Positions 40,442 to 47,825 of a stretch of DNA of 64,000 bases are shown here, in pieces. The stretch spans positions 62,001 through 126,000 of the forward strand of contig NZ_KB907784.1 in assembly GCF_000382185.1 (NCBI RefSeq), given 5' to 3'. The notes beneath the pieces were generated by a model. The model had not been told where the DNA came from. It searched no databases and was given only the letters and a program-made list of their open reading frames with translations. Each line of letters starts with the position of its first letter. The stretch's first letter is position 1. Both the position numbers and the translations under genes were made by a program. The DNA comes from Bordetella sp. FB-8 (GTDB lineage: Bacteria; Pseudomonadota; Gammaproteobacteria; Burkholderiales; Burkholderiaceae_B).

Positions 40442-41398
40442 ATGCGCAAAAAAGAACCGTCTCCGACCCAACCCGCCCCCGCCGTCCGCCTGGTCGAAAT
40501 CGACGCTGAACACGACGGCCAGCGTATCGACAACTTCCTCATTCGGCTGTGCAAGGGCGTCCCAAAAAGCCATATCTACAAGGCCATCCGCGGCGGGCAG
40601 GTGCGCATTAACAAGGGACGCATTGATGCCGCCTATCGCCTGGCCGCAGGCGACGTGCTGCGTGTACCGCCGATGCGCCTGCCCGATCCGGGAATTGCGC
40701 GCCCGGTACCGGGCGCGCAATTCCCGGTGATCTTCGAGGACGAGGCCCTGCTGGTGATCGACAAGCCGTCCGGCGTGGCGGTGCACGGCGGCAGCGGCGT
40801 GTCCTTCGGCGTCATCGAGCAGCTGCGCGCCGCCCGGCCCGAAGCGAAATTCCTGGAACTGGTCCATCGGCTCGACCGCGAGACCTCGGGCCTGCTCATG
40901 GTGGCCAAAAAGCGCAGCGCCCTGCTGGCCCTGCACGCCATGCTGCGCGAAGGCAGAGGCGACAAGCACTATTACGCCCTGGTCGAAGGCCACTGGCTCA
41001 ACGACCGCCAGCACATCAAGCTGCCGCTGACCAAGTGGACCACCGCCAGCGGCGAGCGCCGCGTCAAGGTCGACCGCGAAGACGGCATGTCGGCCCACAC
41101 CATCGTCACGCTGCAGAAACGCTACGATGGCTACAGCCTGGTCGACGCCGAGCTGCGCTCCGGGCGCACCCACCAGATCCGGGTGCACCTGGCCGCCAGC
41201 GGCTTTCCCATCGCAGGCGACGACAAGTACGGCCGCGACGAAACCCGCGCCGCGCTGGCCAGGCAAGGATTCAACCGCATGTTCCTGCACGCGCACAGCC
41301 TGACGCTGCCCCATCCGCTCACGGGCGAGACTCTGGCACTGGCCGCGCCGCTGCCCGAAGCCTGCACACGGCTCCTGAATCAGTTGGAGAAAAGATGA
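40442..41398 (+). CDS. rluC: 23S rRNA pseudouridine synthase RluC
   Basis: A 318-residue protein with an N-terminal S4 domain (GQRIDNFLIRLCKGVPKSHI; IRGGQVRINKGRID) and the RluA-type catalytic domain with the aspartate in HRLDRETSGLLMVAKK and the RSGRTHQIRVHLA motif. RluC makes pseudouridines at 955, 2504 and 2580 in E. coli numbering. Residues about 83-95, joining the two domains, are encoded by a 40-bp perfect palindrome. Divergent from rne. Confidence 0.94.
   Translation: MRKKEPSPTQPAPAVRLVEIDAEHDGQRIDNFLIRLCKGVPKSHIYKAIRGGQVRINKGRIDAAYRLAAGDVLRVPPMRLPDPGIARPVPGAQFPVIFEDEALLVIDKPSGVAVHGGSGVSFGVIEQLRAARPEAKFLELVHRLDRETSGLLMVAKKRSALLALHAMLREGRGDKHYYALVEGHWLNDRQHIKLPLTKWTTASGERRVKVDREDGMSAHTIVTLQKRYDGYSLVDAELRSGRTHQIRVHLAASGFPIAGDDKYGRDETRAALARQGFNRMFLHAHSLTLPHPLTGETLALAAPLPEACTRLLNQLEKR
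40688..40727. repeat. 40-bp perfect palindrome in the rluC linker
   Basis: Left arm CCGGGAATTGCGCGCCCGGT (40688-40707) is exactly reverse-complementary to the right arm (40708-40727), with no loop. It encodes the interdomain linker of RluC (DPGIARPVPGAQFPV). It could extrude a cruciform in DNA or form a 20-bp-arm hairpin in the mRNA. Confidence 0.97.
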
Positions 41399-41400
41399 AA

Positions 41401-41468
41401 CACCCCCCACGCTCACCGCGTTCGCTGCCCCCCGAGGGGACTTCAGCCCCCTTCGGGCGGCCGAGCGG
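41401..41468. repeat. REP-like palindromic element between rluC and gph
   Basis: A C/G-rich imperfect palindrome (CGCTGCCCCCCGAGGGG near 41424-41440 facing CCCCCTTCGGGCGGCC at 41447-41462). Similar extragenic units recur in Burkholderiales genomes as I recall. It ends close to the gph ribosome-binding site. I see only this copy in the window. Confidence 0.5.
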
Positions 41469-41476
41469 AGGCTGAT

Positions 41477-42127
41477 ATGTCTTATTCCCTGGTGGTGTTC
41501 GATTGGGACGGCACCTTGATGGATTCCACCCATACCATCGTGGCCGCCATCCAGGCATCCTGCCGCGACCTCGAACTGCCCGAACCCTCTGCCTCCGAAG
41601 CCAGCTGGGTGATAGGCCTGTCGCTGGACAGCGCGCTGCTGCGCGCCGTGCCCAAGCTTACGCCGGCCCTGCTGCCGCGCTTTCTGGAGCGCTACCGCGT
41701 CCACTATCTACAGCGCGATCCCGACATCAAACTCTTTGACGGCGCGCTCGACATGCTCGATGCCCTGGCTGCGCGCAACGTGAAACTGGCCGTGGCCACG
41801 GGCAAGAGCCGCGTGGGACTGAACCGGGTGCTGGCCGCCACGGGCCTGGCCGGGCGCTTCGAAGCCACCCGCACGGCCGACGAGACTTTCAGCAAGCCGC
41901 ATCCGGCCATGCTGCTGCAGATCATGGAGGAACTGGACACAGCGCCCGAGCATGTCGCCATGGTGGGCGACACCTCGCACGACCTGCAAATGGCCAACAG
42001 CGCCGGGGTCCACGGCGTGGGCGTGGCCTACGGCGCCCATCCGCCCGACGAGTTGCAGGCCTGCGCGCCGCAGGTGGTGGTGCATAGAATGGCCGAACTG
42101 CAGGCCTGGCTGCTCGCCCGGGTTTGA
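41477..42127 (+). CDS. gph: HAD-family phosphatase, Gph-like
   Basis: A 216-residue HAD hydrolase. The motifs are VVFDWDGTLMDS (nucleophile Asp), AVATGKSRVGL, the Lys in FSKPHPAM and VGDTSHDLQMA. It groups by appearance with phosphoglycolate phosphatase-like proteins that lie beside rluC in many proteobacteria. The true substrate is uncertain. Confidence 0.82.
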   Translation: MSYSLVVFDWDGTLMDSTHTIVAAIQASCRDLELPEPSASEASWVIGLSLDSALLRAVPKLTPALLPRFLERYRVHYLQRDPDIKLFDGALDMLDALAARNVKLAVATGKSRVGLNRVLAATGLAGRFEATRTADETFSKPHPAMLLQIMEELDTAPEHVAMVGDTSHDLQMANSAGVHGVGVAYGAHPPDELQACAPQVVVHRMAELQAWLLARV

Positions 42128-42216
42128 GGCCCGGCGGATTGCCCGGCAAGCGACATATCGGCCACGCCGCGTTATCCTGGCCAGATCGGCTTATTTCTTT
42201 GGATAATGGATCACAT

Positions 42217-43182
42217 ATGGCAATTGCCACGCGCACAATAGGCCAGTCGACCCTGCAGGTCGCGCCGCTGATGCTGGGCGGCAACGTCTTCGGTTGGACG
42301 GCGAACGAAGCCGCGTCGTTCTCGATTCTGGACGCTTTCGTCGACGCAGGCTTGAACTTCATCGACACGGCCGACGTCTATTCGGCCTGGGTGCCGGGCA
42401 ACCAGGGCGGCGAGTCCGAAACCCTCATCGGCAAATGGCTGACCGGAAGCGGCAAGCGCGATCGCGTCGTGATCGCCACCAAAGTGGCCAAGCACACCGC
42501 CAAGCGTCCAGGCCTGTCGTCGGCCAACATCCAGGCCGCGATCGAAGACTCGCTCAGACGCTTGCAGACGGACTATGTCGACATCTACTTCTCGCACGAA
42601 GACGATCCCAACGTACCCATCGAAGAAACACTGGGCGCGTATCAGAAGCTGATCCAGGCGGGCAAGGTGCGGGTCATCGGGGCGTCCAATTTCAGCGGCG
42701 CGCGCACGCTGGAATCCCTGCGCGTGGCCGATGCAAATGGCTTGCCGCGCTATCAGATCCTGCAGCCCGAATACAACCTGTACAGTCGCGCGGCCTATGA
42801 GGCCGAGCTCGAGCCCATCGCTGTGGCAGAGCACCTGGGCGTGGTGCCGTATTACAGCCTGGCCTCAGGCTTTCTGTCAGGCAAGTACCGTTCTGTCGAC
42901 GATCTGTCCAAGAGCGTGCGCGGCGGTCGAGGGGTGCCCAAATATCTCAACCCGCGTGGCATGGCCATTCTAGCGGCGCTGGACCAGGTTGCCGAGCGCC
43001 AAGGCGTCACGCAGGCCTCCGTGGCACTGGCCTGGCTGATCGCGCGGCCCAGCATCACGGCGCCCATCGTGAGCGCCACTTCGGCCGCCCAGGTGGACAG
43101 TTTCGCGCAGGCGGTGCGACTCAAGCTCGACGCTTCCGACATCCAGGCTCTGGATGGGGCCAGCGCGCAAGCGCAGGCATAA
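42217..43182 (+). CDS. Aldo/keto reductase
   Basis: A 321-residue AKR barrel: FIDTADVYSAW with the catalytic Asp and Tyr, VVIATKVAKH with the Lys, and DIYFSHEDDPNVPIEETLG where His lies in the fourth catalytic position. The late PIVSATSAAQVDS matches NADP-binding in the YakC/YajO group. The ATG at 42217 is chosen; the frame extends upstream into the gph end without AKR character. Substrate unknown. Confidence 0.85.
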   Translation: MAIATRTIGQSTLQVAPLMLGGNVFGWTANEAASFSILDAFVDAGLNFIDTADVYSAWVPGNQGGESETLIGKWLTGSGKRDRVVIATKVAKHTAKRPGLSSANIQAAIEDSLRRLQTDYVDIYFSHEDDPNVPIEETLGAYQKLIQAGKVRVIGASNFSGARTLESLRVADANGLPRYQILQPEYNLYSRAAYEAELEPIAVAEHLGVVPYYSLASGFLSGKYRSVDDLSKSVRGGRGVPKYLNPRGMAILAALDQVAERQGVTQASVALAWLIARPSITAPIVSATSAAQVDSFAQAVRLKLDASDIQALDGASAQAQA

Positions 43183-43237
43183 CCTCCGCGGCGCCGCGCG
43201 AGGACCCTGGGTTCTGGGCGCCATAGCATGCCCGACA

Positions 43238-43258
43238 GTGGGCTGCTCGCCAGCCCAC
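43238..43258. terminator. Hairpin between converging genes
   Basis: Eight-base stem GTGGGCTG/CAGCCCAC with a 5-nt loop, between the stop codons of the aldo/keto reductase (plus) and the repeat-peptide gene (minus). It lacks a T-run, but position suits a bidirectional terminator. Confidence 0.5.
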
Positions 43259-43261
43259 GCC

Positions 43262-43504
43262 CTATTTCTGCATGGTGCCCTTGTCCATGGAGCTGCTCTG
43301 CATGCCCTTGTGCATGGCGCCGCTCTTTTGCATCATGCCGTCGTTCTTGCCTGCCTTGCGCATGGCCTTGTGCAGCATGGCATCGCTCTTGGCATACATG
43401 CCGGATTTCTTCATGTCGTCCTGGCCCATGCCCGCCGCATGGGCGCTGGCCAGACCCAGCAGCATCACACACGCAACCGCGCCGGAAATCGAAATTTTCT
43501 TCAT
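43262..43504 (-). CDS. Exported Met/Lys pentapeptide-repeat small protein (MXKDX-like)
   Basis: An 80-residue protein with a signal peptide (MKKISISGAVACVMLLGLAS, then AHA) followed by about 57 residues rich in Met, Lys, Gly and Asp in loose five-residue repeats (DDMKKSGMYAKSDAMLHKAM; GMMQKSGAMHKGM). This fits the pentapeptide MXKDX family. Its many methionines could be oxidation targets or metal ligands. A GTAACC-N16-CGAA element precedes it, facing the sigma gene's own copy, so it is likely under the neighbouring ECF sigma factor. Confidence 0.72.
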   Translation of the reverse strand: MKKISISGAVACVMLLGLASAHAAGMGQDDMKKSGMYAKSDAMLHKAMRKAGKNDGMMQKSGAMHKGMQSSSMDKGTMQK

Positions 43505-43559
43505 GGCTTGACTCCTATCGGGGTAAGGGCCGCGGGAAATCGCGGCCGGTACAATCCAG

Positions 43560-43585
43560 TTCGACGCACAGCCCACTCCGGTTAC
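43560..43585 (-). promoter_or_regulatory. ECF promoter (GTAACC-N16-CGAA) of the Met/Lys-repeat gene
   Basis: On the minus strand, GTAACC at 43585-43580, a spacer of exactly 16 bp and CGAA at 43563-43560. It lies 56 bp upstream of the start codon of the repeat-peptide gene and faces away from the sigma gene. Confidence 0.75.
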
Positions 43586-43613
43586 AGCCCGGGCTGAAAA
43601 AGTACGCAGCCCG

Positions 43614-43639
43614 GTAACCCGAAACGCCGGTACAACGAA
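43614..43639 (+). promoter_or_regulatory. ECF promoter (GTAACC-N16-CGAA) of the sigma gene
   Basis: GTAACC at 43614-43619, a 16-bp spacer, CGAA at 43636-43639; 21 bp upstream of the sigma factor start codon. The same bipartite motif, same spacing, occurs before the repeat-peptide gene and msrP. Confidence 0.75.
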
Positions 43640-43660
43640 TAAACAAGAAAACACATATCG

Positions 43661-44233
43661 ATGCCGCAGCGAGATAGCAACCAGGCGCAGTCGGACATAG
43701 AGGAAAGACTAAAAAGTCTTTTCTCTCGCGGCCTTGCGGGCGACGACAGGGCCTACCACGCCTTTCTGTCGGAACTCGGCAAGCGGCTGCGCGCCTATCT
43801 GCGCAACCGCTTGCGCGGCCTGCCGGACGAAGTGGAAGACCTCGTGCAGGAAGCCCTCATCGCAGTCCACAACCAGCGCCATACCTATGACATGGCGCTG
43901 CCCCTGACTGCCTGGGTGTACGCCATCGCGAAGTTCAAGCTCGTCGATCTGCTGCGCCGGCGATCGCGCCAAGAGTTGCTGACCGACCCGCTGGACGATG
44001 CGCAGGACATCCTCTGCAACTCGGACTCCGAGGCCATGCAGGCGCGGCGGGACGTGGCCAAGCTGCTGGACCTGCTGCCCGACCGGCAGCGCCTGCCTAT
44101 CGTGTACGTCAAGCTGGAGGGTTGGTCCGTAGCAGAAACAGCCGGCATGACGGGCATGTCCGAGGCGGCAGTCAAGGTAGGCGTGCATCGAGGCCTGAAG
44201 GCCTTGGCTGCAAGAATCAGGAATCAATCATGA
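43661..44233 (+). CDS. ECF sigma factor (SigF/NrsF-associated type)
   Basis: A 190-residue ECF sigma factor. Region 2 shows [40 protein letters not shown] and [20 protein letters not shown]; region 4 shows [20 protein letters not shown] and [20 protein letters not shown]. It overlaps the anti-sigma gene by ATGA. Pairing with an NrsF (DUF1109) membrane protein puts it in the SigF-type group, which in Caulobacter responds to heavy metals and oxidants. A GTAACC-N16-CGAA element just upstream suggests autoregulation. Confidence 0.88.
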   Translation: MPQRDSNQAQSDIEERLKSLFSRGLAGDDRAYHAFLSELGKRLRAYLRNRLRGLPDEVEDLVQEALIAVHNQRHTYDMALPLTAWVYAIAKFKLVDLLRRRSRQELLTDPLDDAQDILCNSDSEAMQARRDVAKLLDLLPDRQRLPIVYVKLEGWSVAETAGMTGMSEAAVKVGVHRGLKALAARIRNQS

Positions 44234-44871
44234 AGACCGACGATCTTATCGCCATGCTTGCCCGCGATGCCGGCGCGGTACAACCCGATCGCGGCGGCAG
44301 ACGTTTCGCGCTGGCCCTGGGCACGGGCATGCCGTGCTCGGCGCTGCTGATGCTGGCCACGCTTGGCCTGAACCCCGCCTTGGGCCGATATCTCGAATTG
44401 CCGAACTTCTGGATGAAGCTCTCGTTTGCCGCCGCCCTCGCCTGCATCGGCCTGGTCATCGTGCTGCGCCTGGCGCGCCCCGGCGTCAAGCTGGGCCGCG
44501 CACCCCTGGCCCTGGCCATTCCCATTCTGGCGATATGGGCAATCGCGGTGGCAACGTTGGTACCGGACGATGCCGCGCAACGCGCTGAAGCCTTCTTCGG
44601 CCAGACCTGGATCGTATGCCCCTTCCTCATTGCTATGCTGTCCATACCCGTGTTTGCCGGCACGACCTGGGCCATGCGCGGTTTGGCGCCCACCCGACTG
44701 CGGCTGGCCGGCGCGGCCGTAGGCCTGCTTTCCGGCGCCGCGGGCGCGGTTGTCTATTGCCTGCATTGCCCGGAACTGGCGGCGCCGTTCGTGGGGTTCT
44801 GGTATTTGCTCGGCGTGCTCATCCCCACGGGCATCGGCGCCTTGCTGGGCAGGTATTTATTTCAATGGTAG
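44230..44871 (+). CDS. nrsF: NrsF-type (DUF1109) membrane anti-sigma factor
   Basis: A 213-residue protein starting [19 protein letters not shown], the cytosolic N-terminal part, then six membrane segments ([95 protein letters not shown]). YCLHCPE and the paired Cys match DUF1109 proteins, whose conserved cysteines are proposed sensors. It should hold the ECF sigma factor at the membrane. Confidence 0.87.
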   Translation: MKTDDLIAMLARDAGAVQPDRGGRRFALALGTGMPCSALLMLATLGLNPALGRYLELPNFWMKLSFAAALACIGLVIVLRLARPGVKLGRAPLALAIPILAIWAIAVATLVPDDAAQRAEAFFGQTWIVCPFLIAMLSIPVFAGTTWAMRGLAPTRLRLAGAAVGLLSGAAGAVVYCLHCPELAAPFVGFWYLLGVLIPTGIGALLGRYLFQW

Positions 44872-44899
44872 AAGCGCCGTAATTAATTTCGCCCGGACG

Positions 44900-44925
44900 G
44901 TAACCATTCTTTCCCGCCCAGCGAA
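44900..44925 (+). promoter_or_regulatory. ECF promoter (GTAACC-N16-CGAA) of msrPQ
   Basis: GTAACC at 44900-44905, a spacer of exactly 16 bp, CGAA at 44922-44925; 47 bp upstream of the msrP ATG. Third copy of the motif in this locus. Confidence 0.75.
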
Positions 44926-44972
44926 TTACCAAAGGCGCACACTGCTCAAATCCCGCAAAAAAGGTGAGTCCC

Positions 44973-45941
44973 ATGCTCATACGCCAATCTTCAGATGTTC
45001 CTGCCTCCGAGATAACGCCCGAATCGGTGTGGCAATCGCGGCGTAGGTGGCTCAAGCAAACCGCCCTGGGCGGCGCCGCGCTGGGACTGGCACGCATGCC
45101 CGACGCGCTGGCCGCCGACGCGCCGGACTTGGCGCCGCTGCCCGGCACACCCAACCCGAAGTACGTGGTGATGGACACGCAGACCTCATACAAGGACATC
45201 ACGCACTACAACAACTTCTACGAATTCGGTCTGGACAAGTCCGATCCGGCCGACTATGCAGGCAAGCTCATCACCCGGCCCTGGACGGTGAGCGTCGAAG
45301 GCGAGGTCGCCAAGCCGCGCACCTTCGGCATCGACGACCTGCTCAAGCTCGCCCCCATGGAAGATCGCGTCTACCGGCTGCGCTGCGTCGAGGCCTGGTC
45401 CATGGTGATTCCCTGGGTGGGTTACTCGCTGTCGGCGCTGCTCAAACAGGTCGAGCCGACCGGCAACGCCAAGTACGTCGAATTCGTCAGCGCGGTACAG
45501 AAGGAAACCATGCCGGGCGTGACTTCGGATGTGCTCGAATGGCCCTATATCGAGGGGCTGCGCATGGACGAAGCCATGCATCCGCTGTCGATGCTGGTGT
45601 TCGGCCTGTACGGCAAGATGCTGCCCAATCAGGACGGCGCGCCGCTGCGCGTGGCCGTGCCGTGGAAGTATGGCTTCAAGTCGGGCAAGTCGCTGGTGAA
45701 GATACGCCTGGTCGAAAAGCAGCCCGCGACGGCCTGGGTCAAGGCCGCGCCGAACGAATACGGCTTCTATGCCAACGTGAACCCCAACGTGCCGCATCCG
45801 CGCTGGAGCCAAGCCACCGAGCGCCGCATCGGCGACCCGGACGGCTTGTTCGCGCCCAAGCGCAAAACGCTGATGTTCAACGGCTACGGCGACCAGGTCG
45901 CGTCGATGTACGCGGGCATGGACTTGAAGGCCAATTTCTGA
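44973..45941 (+). CDS. msrP: Periplasmic methionine sulfoxide reductase, catalytic subunit MsrP
   Basis: A 322-residue molybdoenzyme with a Tat signal ([18 protein letters not shown]). The molybdopterin-ligand Cys is Cys138 in [17 protein letters not shown]. It repairs oxidised methionines in periplasmic proteins using electrons from MsrQ. The ATG at 44973 has an AGGTGAG site 4 to 5 nt upstream; a GTG nine bases earlier lies inside that site and is unlikely. An ECF-type promoter precedes the gene. Confidence 0.95.
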   Translation: MLIRQSSDVPASEITPESVWQSRRRWLKQTALGGAALGLARMPDALAADAPDLAPLPGTPNPKYVVMDTQTSYKDITHYNNFYEFGLDKSDPADYAGKLITRPWTVSVEGEVAKPRTFGIDDLLKLAPMEDRVYRLRCVEAWSMVIPWVGYSLSALLKQVEPTGNAKYVEFVSAVQKETMPGVTSDVLEWPYIEGLRMDEAMHPLSMLVFGLYGKMLPNQDGAPLRVAVPWKYGFKSGKSLVKIRLVEKQPATAWVKAAPNEYGFYANVNPNVPHPRWSQATERRIGDPDGLFAPKRKTLMFNGYGDQVASMYAGMDLKANF

Positions 45942-45942
45942 A

Positions 45943-46572
45943 ATGGTCGAGTTGACGCAAGCGCCTATCGTGCGCCGCAAGCTTGACGTGCGGGCCGTAG
46001 GCCGCATCAAGCCTTTCCTGTTCGTGGTCGGCCTGCTGCCCTTTTTGCGCTGGATATGGCTCGGCTTTCACGATGGTCTGACGGTCAACCCGGTCGAGTT
46101 TCTGACGCGATCCTCAGGCACCTGGACGCTGGTGTGCCTGCTGGTCACGCTGGGCATCACGCCCTTGCGCCGCCTGACCAATCAGCCGGCCCTGGTGCGC
46201 GTGCGCCGCATGTGCGGGCTTTTCACCTTCTTCTACGCCTGCATGCACTTTCTGACCTGGGCCTGGTGGGACCGCAACTGGAATCTGTCTTCGATGATCG
46301 AAGACATAGGCCAGAGGCCCTTCATTCTGGTCGGCTTCACCGCTTTCGTGCTGATGAGCCTTTTGGCAATCACCTCGCCGCAAGCGATGATGCGGGCGAT
46401 GGGACGCAACTGGCAGCGTCTGCATCGCGTAATCTATGTGATTGGCATGCTGGCGATCCTGCACTTCTGGTGGATGCGGGCCGGCAAGAACAACTTCCAG
46501 GAGCCGGCCATCTACGCCTGCGTGCTGATCTCGCTGCTGGGGTGGCGGATCGCGGAGCGCCTGCGGCGGTAG
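45943..46572 (+). CDS. msrQ: MsrQ haem b membrane subunit
   Basis: A 209-residue protein with six membrane helices of the ferric-reductase-like fold. The haem-ligand His are in FYACMHFLTWAWWDRNWN, NWQRLHRVIYVIGML and AILHFWWMRAGKN. It passes electrons from the quinone pool or flavin to MsrP. It starts 1 bp after the msrP stop, so the two are one operon. Confidence 0.95.
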   Translation: MVELTQAPIVRRKLDVRAVGRIKPFLFVVGLLPFLRWIWLGFHDGLTVNPVEFLTRSSGTWTLVCLLVTLGITPLRRLTNQPALVRVRRMCGLFTFFYACMHFLTWAWWDRNWNLSSMIEDIGQRPFILVGFTAFVLMSLLAITSPQAMMRAMGRNWQRLHRVIYVIGMLAILHFWWMRAGKNNFQEPAIYACVLISLLGWRIAERLRR

Positions 46573-46580
46573 ATCGATCG

Positions 46581-46610
46581 GACCCTTCCCGCGGATCCGC
46601 GGGAAGGGTC
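46581..46610. terminator. 30-bp perfect palindrome between msrQ and glk
   Basis: Arms GACCCTTCCCGCGGA and TCCGCGGGAAGGGTC are exact reverse complements. It fills the gap between the converging msrQ and glk stops and touches the glk stop codon. There is no flanking T-run; a bidirectional terminator is the likely role. Confidence 0.65.
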
Positions 46611-47594
46611 TCAGCCCGGCTTGGACACCGCCCGCGACAAGGCCACCGACAAACCCAGCAAGGCGGGATGCGCGGCCGTCACCACGAAGATCGGCACGGC
46701 ATCCAAATAGGCGCGCATCCGGCCCTTGGCGAGAAAGCGTTCGCAAAATGGCGAGTCTCGCAGCGCGCCGATGAACCGCGGTACGATGCCGCCGCCAATG
46801 TAGACGCCGGCGCGCGCGCCCAGCACCAGTGCGACGTCGGCAGCGACCGATCCCAGCAAACCAAAGAACACGCGCATGCTGCGCAGGCACAGGGGGTCGC
46901 CCTGTTCCAGCGCGCCCGCCGTGACCGCTTCGGGCGCCAGCGGCGCAAAGGCAACGGCACCAGCTTGCGCAGCCAAGGCGTCGTGAATCAGCGACAAGCC
47001 CGCACCCGAGAGCAAACGCTCGGCCGACACATGGCCGAATTCGCGCTGAGCAGCACGCCAGGCCACCCACTCGTCGTCGGTGTCGGGCATGATTTCGATA
47101 TGCCCGCCCTCTCCCGCCACAGCGACGGCGGGCGCCCCCGCGTGACCGGGAATCAACCCCGACACGCCCAGCCCCGTTCCCGGGCCGATCAGCACGCTGG
47201 GCATCAAAGCCTGCGCCTGCCCCGGGCGGATCTGCGCCAGCCCCTGTGGCGGCAAATGCGGCAGCGCCAGCGCCAGCGCGGTGAAATCGTTGATCGCCAG
47301 GAGCGTGTCCAGACCCATCGCGCAGCGCATGCCTTCCAACGAAAAGGCCCAACTGTGATTGGTCAGTTTGACCATATCGCGGGTAACGGGGTTGGCCAGT
47401 CCGATGGCCGCATGGCGAGGCATTTCGCCGACGCTGGACAGGTAATGCCGCGCGGCGGCCTCCAGCGAGGGAAAATCGGCCACTTTGAGGGTGACGACCG
47501 GGTCGAGCCGCATGGTTTCGCGCTCCAATGCGAAGCGCACATTGGTTCCACCGACGTCGGCGAGCAAACGAGGGAAAAGTCCGTAGGAAGGCAT
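46611..47594 (-). CDS. glk: Glucokinase
   Basis: A 327-residue protein of the proteobacterial Glk family: phosphate motif LLADVGGTNVRFALE, NDFTALALALP, IGPGTGLGVSGL and the EGGHIEI motif. It phosphorylates glucose to glucose 6-phosphate. Zwf, the next enzyme, is encoded just upstream on the same strand, so the pair would feed glucose to the oxidative pentose or Entner-Doudoroff path. A MITE-like element now lies between them. Confidence 0.93.
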   Translation of the reverse strand: MPSYGLFPRLLADVGGTNVRFALERETMRLDPVVTLKVADFPSLEAAARHYLSSVGEMPRHAAIGLANPVTRDMVKLTNHSWAFSLEGMRCAMGLDTLLAINDFTALALALPHLPPQGLAQIRPGQAQALMPSVLIGPGTGLGVSGLIPGHAGAPAVAVAGEGGHIEIMPDTDDEWVAWRAAQREFGHVSAERLLSGAGLSLIHDALAAQAGAVAFAPLAPEAVTAGALEQGDPLCLRSMRVFFGLLGSVAADVALVLGARAGVYIGGGIVPRFIGALRDSPFCERFLAKGRMRAYLDAVPIFVVTAAHPALLGLSVALSRAVSKPG

Positions 47595-47658
47595 GAAATA
47601 GCGTAATTCGGATTTCAGGAAAACAAAAACTCAGATCGATCGCGGTGACGGCTGCCAC

Positions 47659-47825
47659 CTAGTGTTCTGTCCCATAAGTTCGCGTCCATGAAATCGCGTC
47701 TTCGCCCGCAAGGCGTTGTTGCGAATCCTCGCGATAGCTTGGGCTATCGCTGTGGTTCGCGCCTAGCCTTGCGGACGTATCCATCAATTTCATCTTGGCC
47801 GTGAACTTATGGGATAGAACACTAG
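47659..47825. mobile_element. MITE-like palindromic element (167 bp)
   Basis: Terminal inverted repeats of 23 bp (47659-47681 and 47803-47825) differ at one base. The outer ends read CTAGTGTTCT and AGAACACTAG. Inside, the arms stay complementary in patches down to a central stem GCGATAGC-TTGG-GCTATCGC (47731-47750), so the whole element is one long imperfect hairpin. No transposase. Ends are CTAG, compatible with a TA or CTAG target. It sits between zwf and glk; the zwf stop TAG (47822-47824) is part of the element end. Confidence 0.8.

Noticed and set aside
47659..47825. Element considered as a simple transcription terminator of zwf
   Set aside because: Too long, and its 23-bp terminal repeats and CTAG ends look like a mobile element, though it may also terminate transcription.
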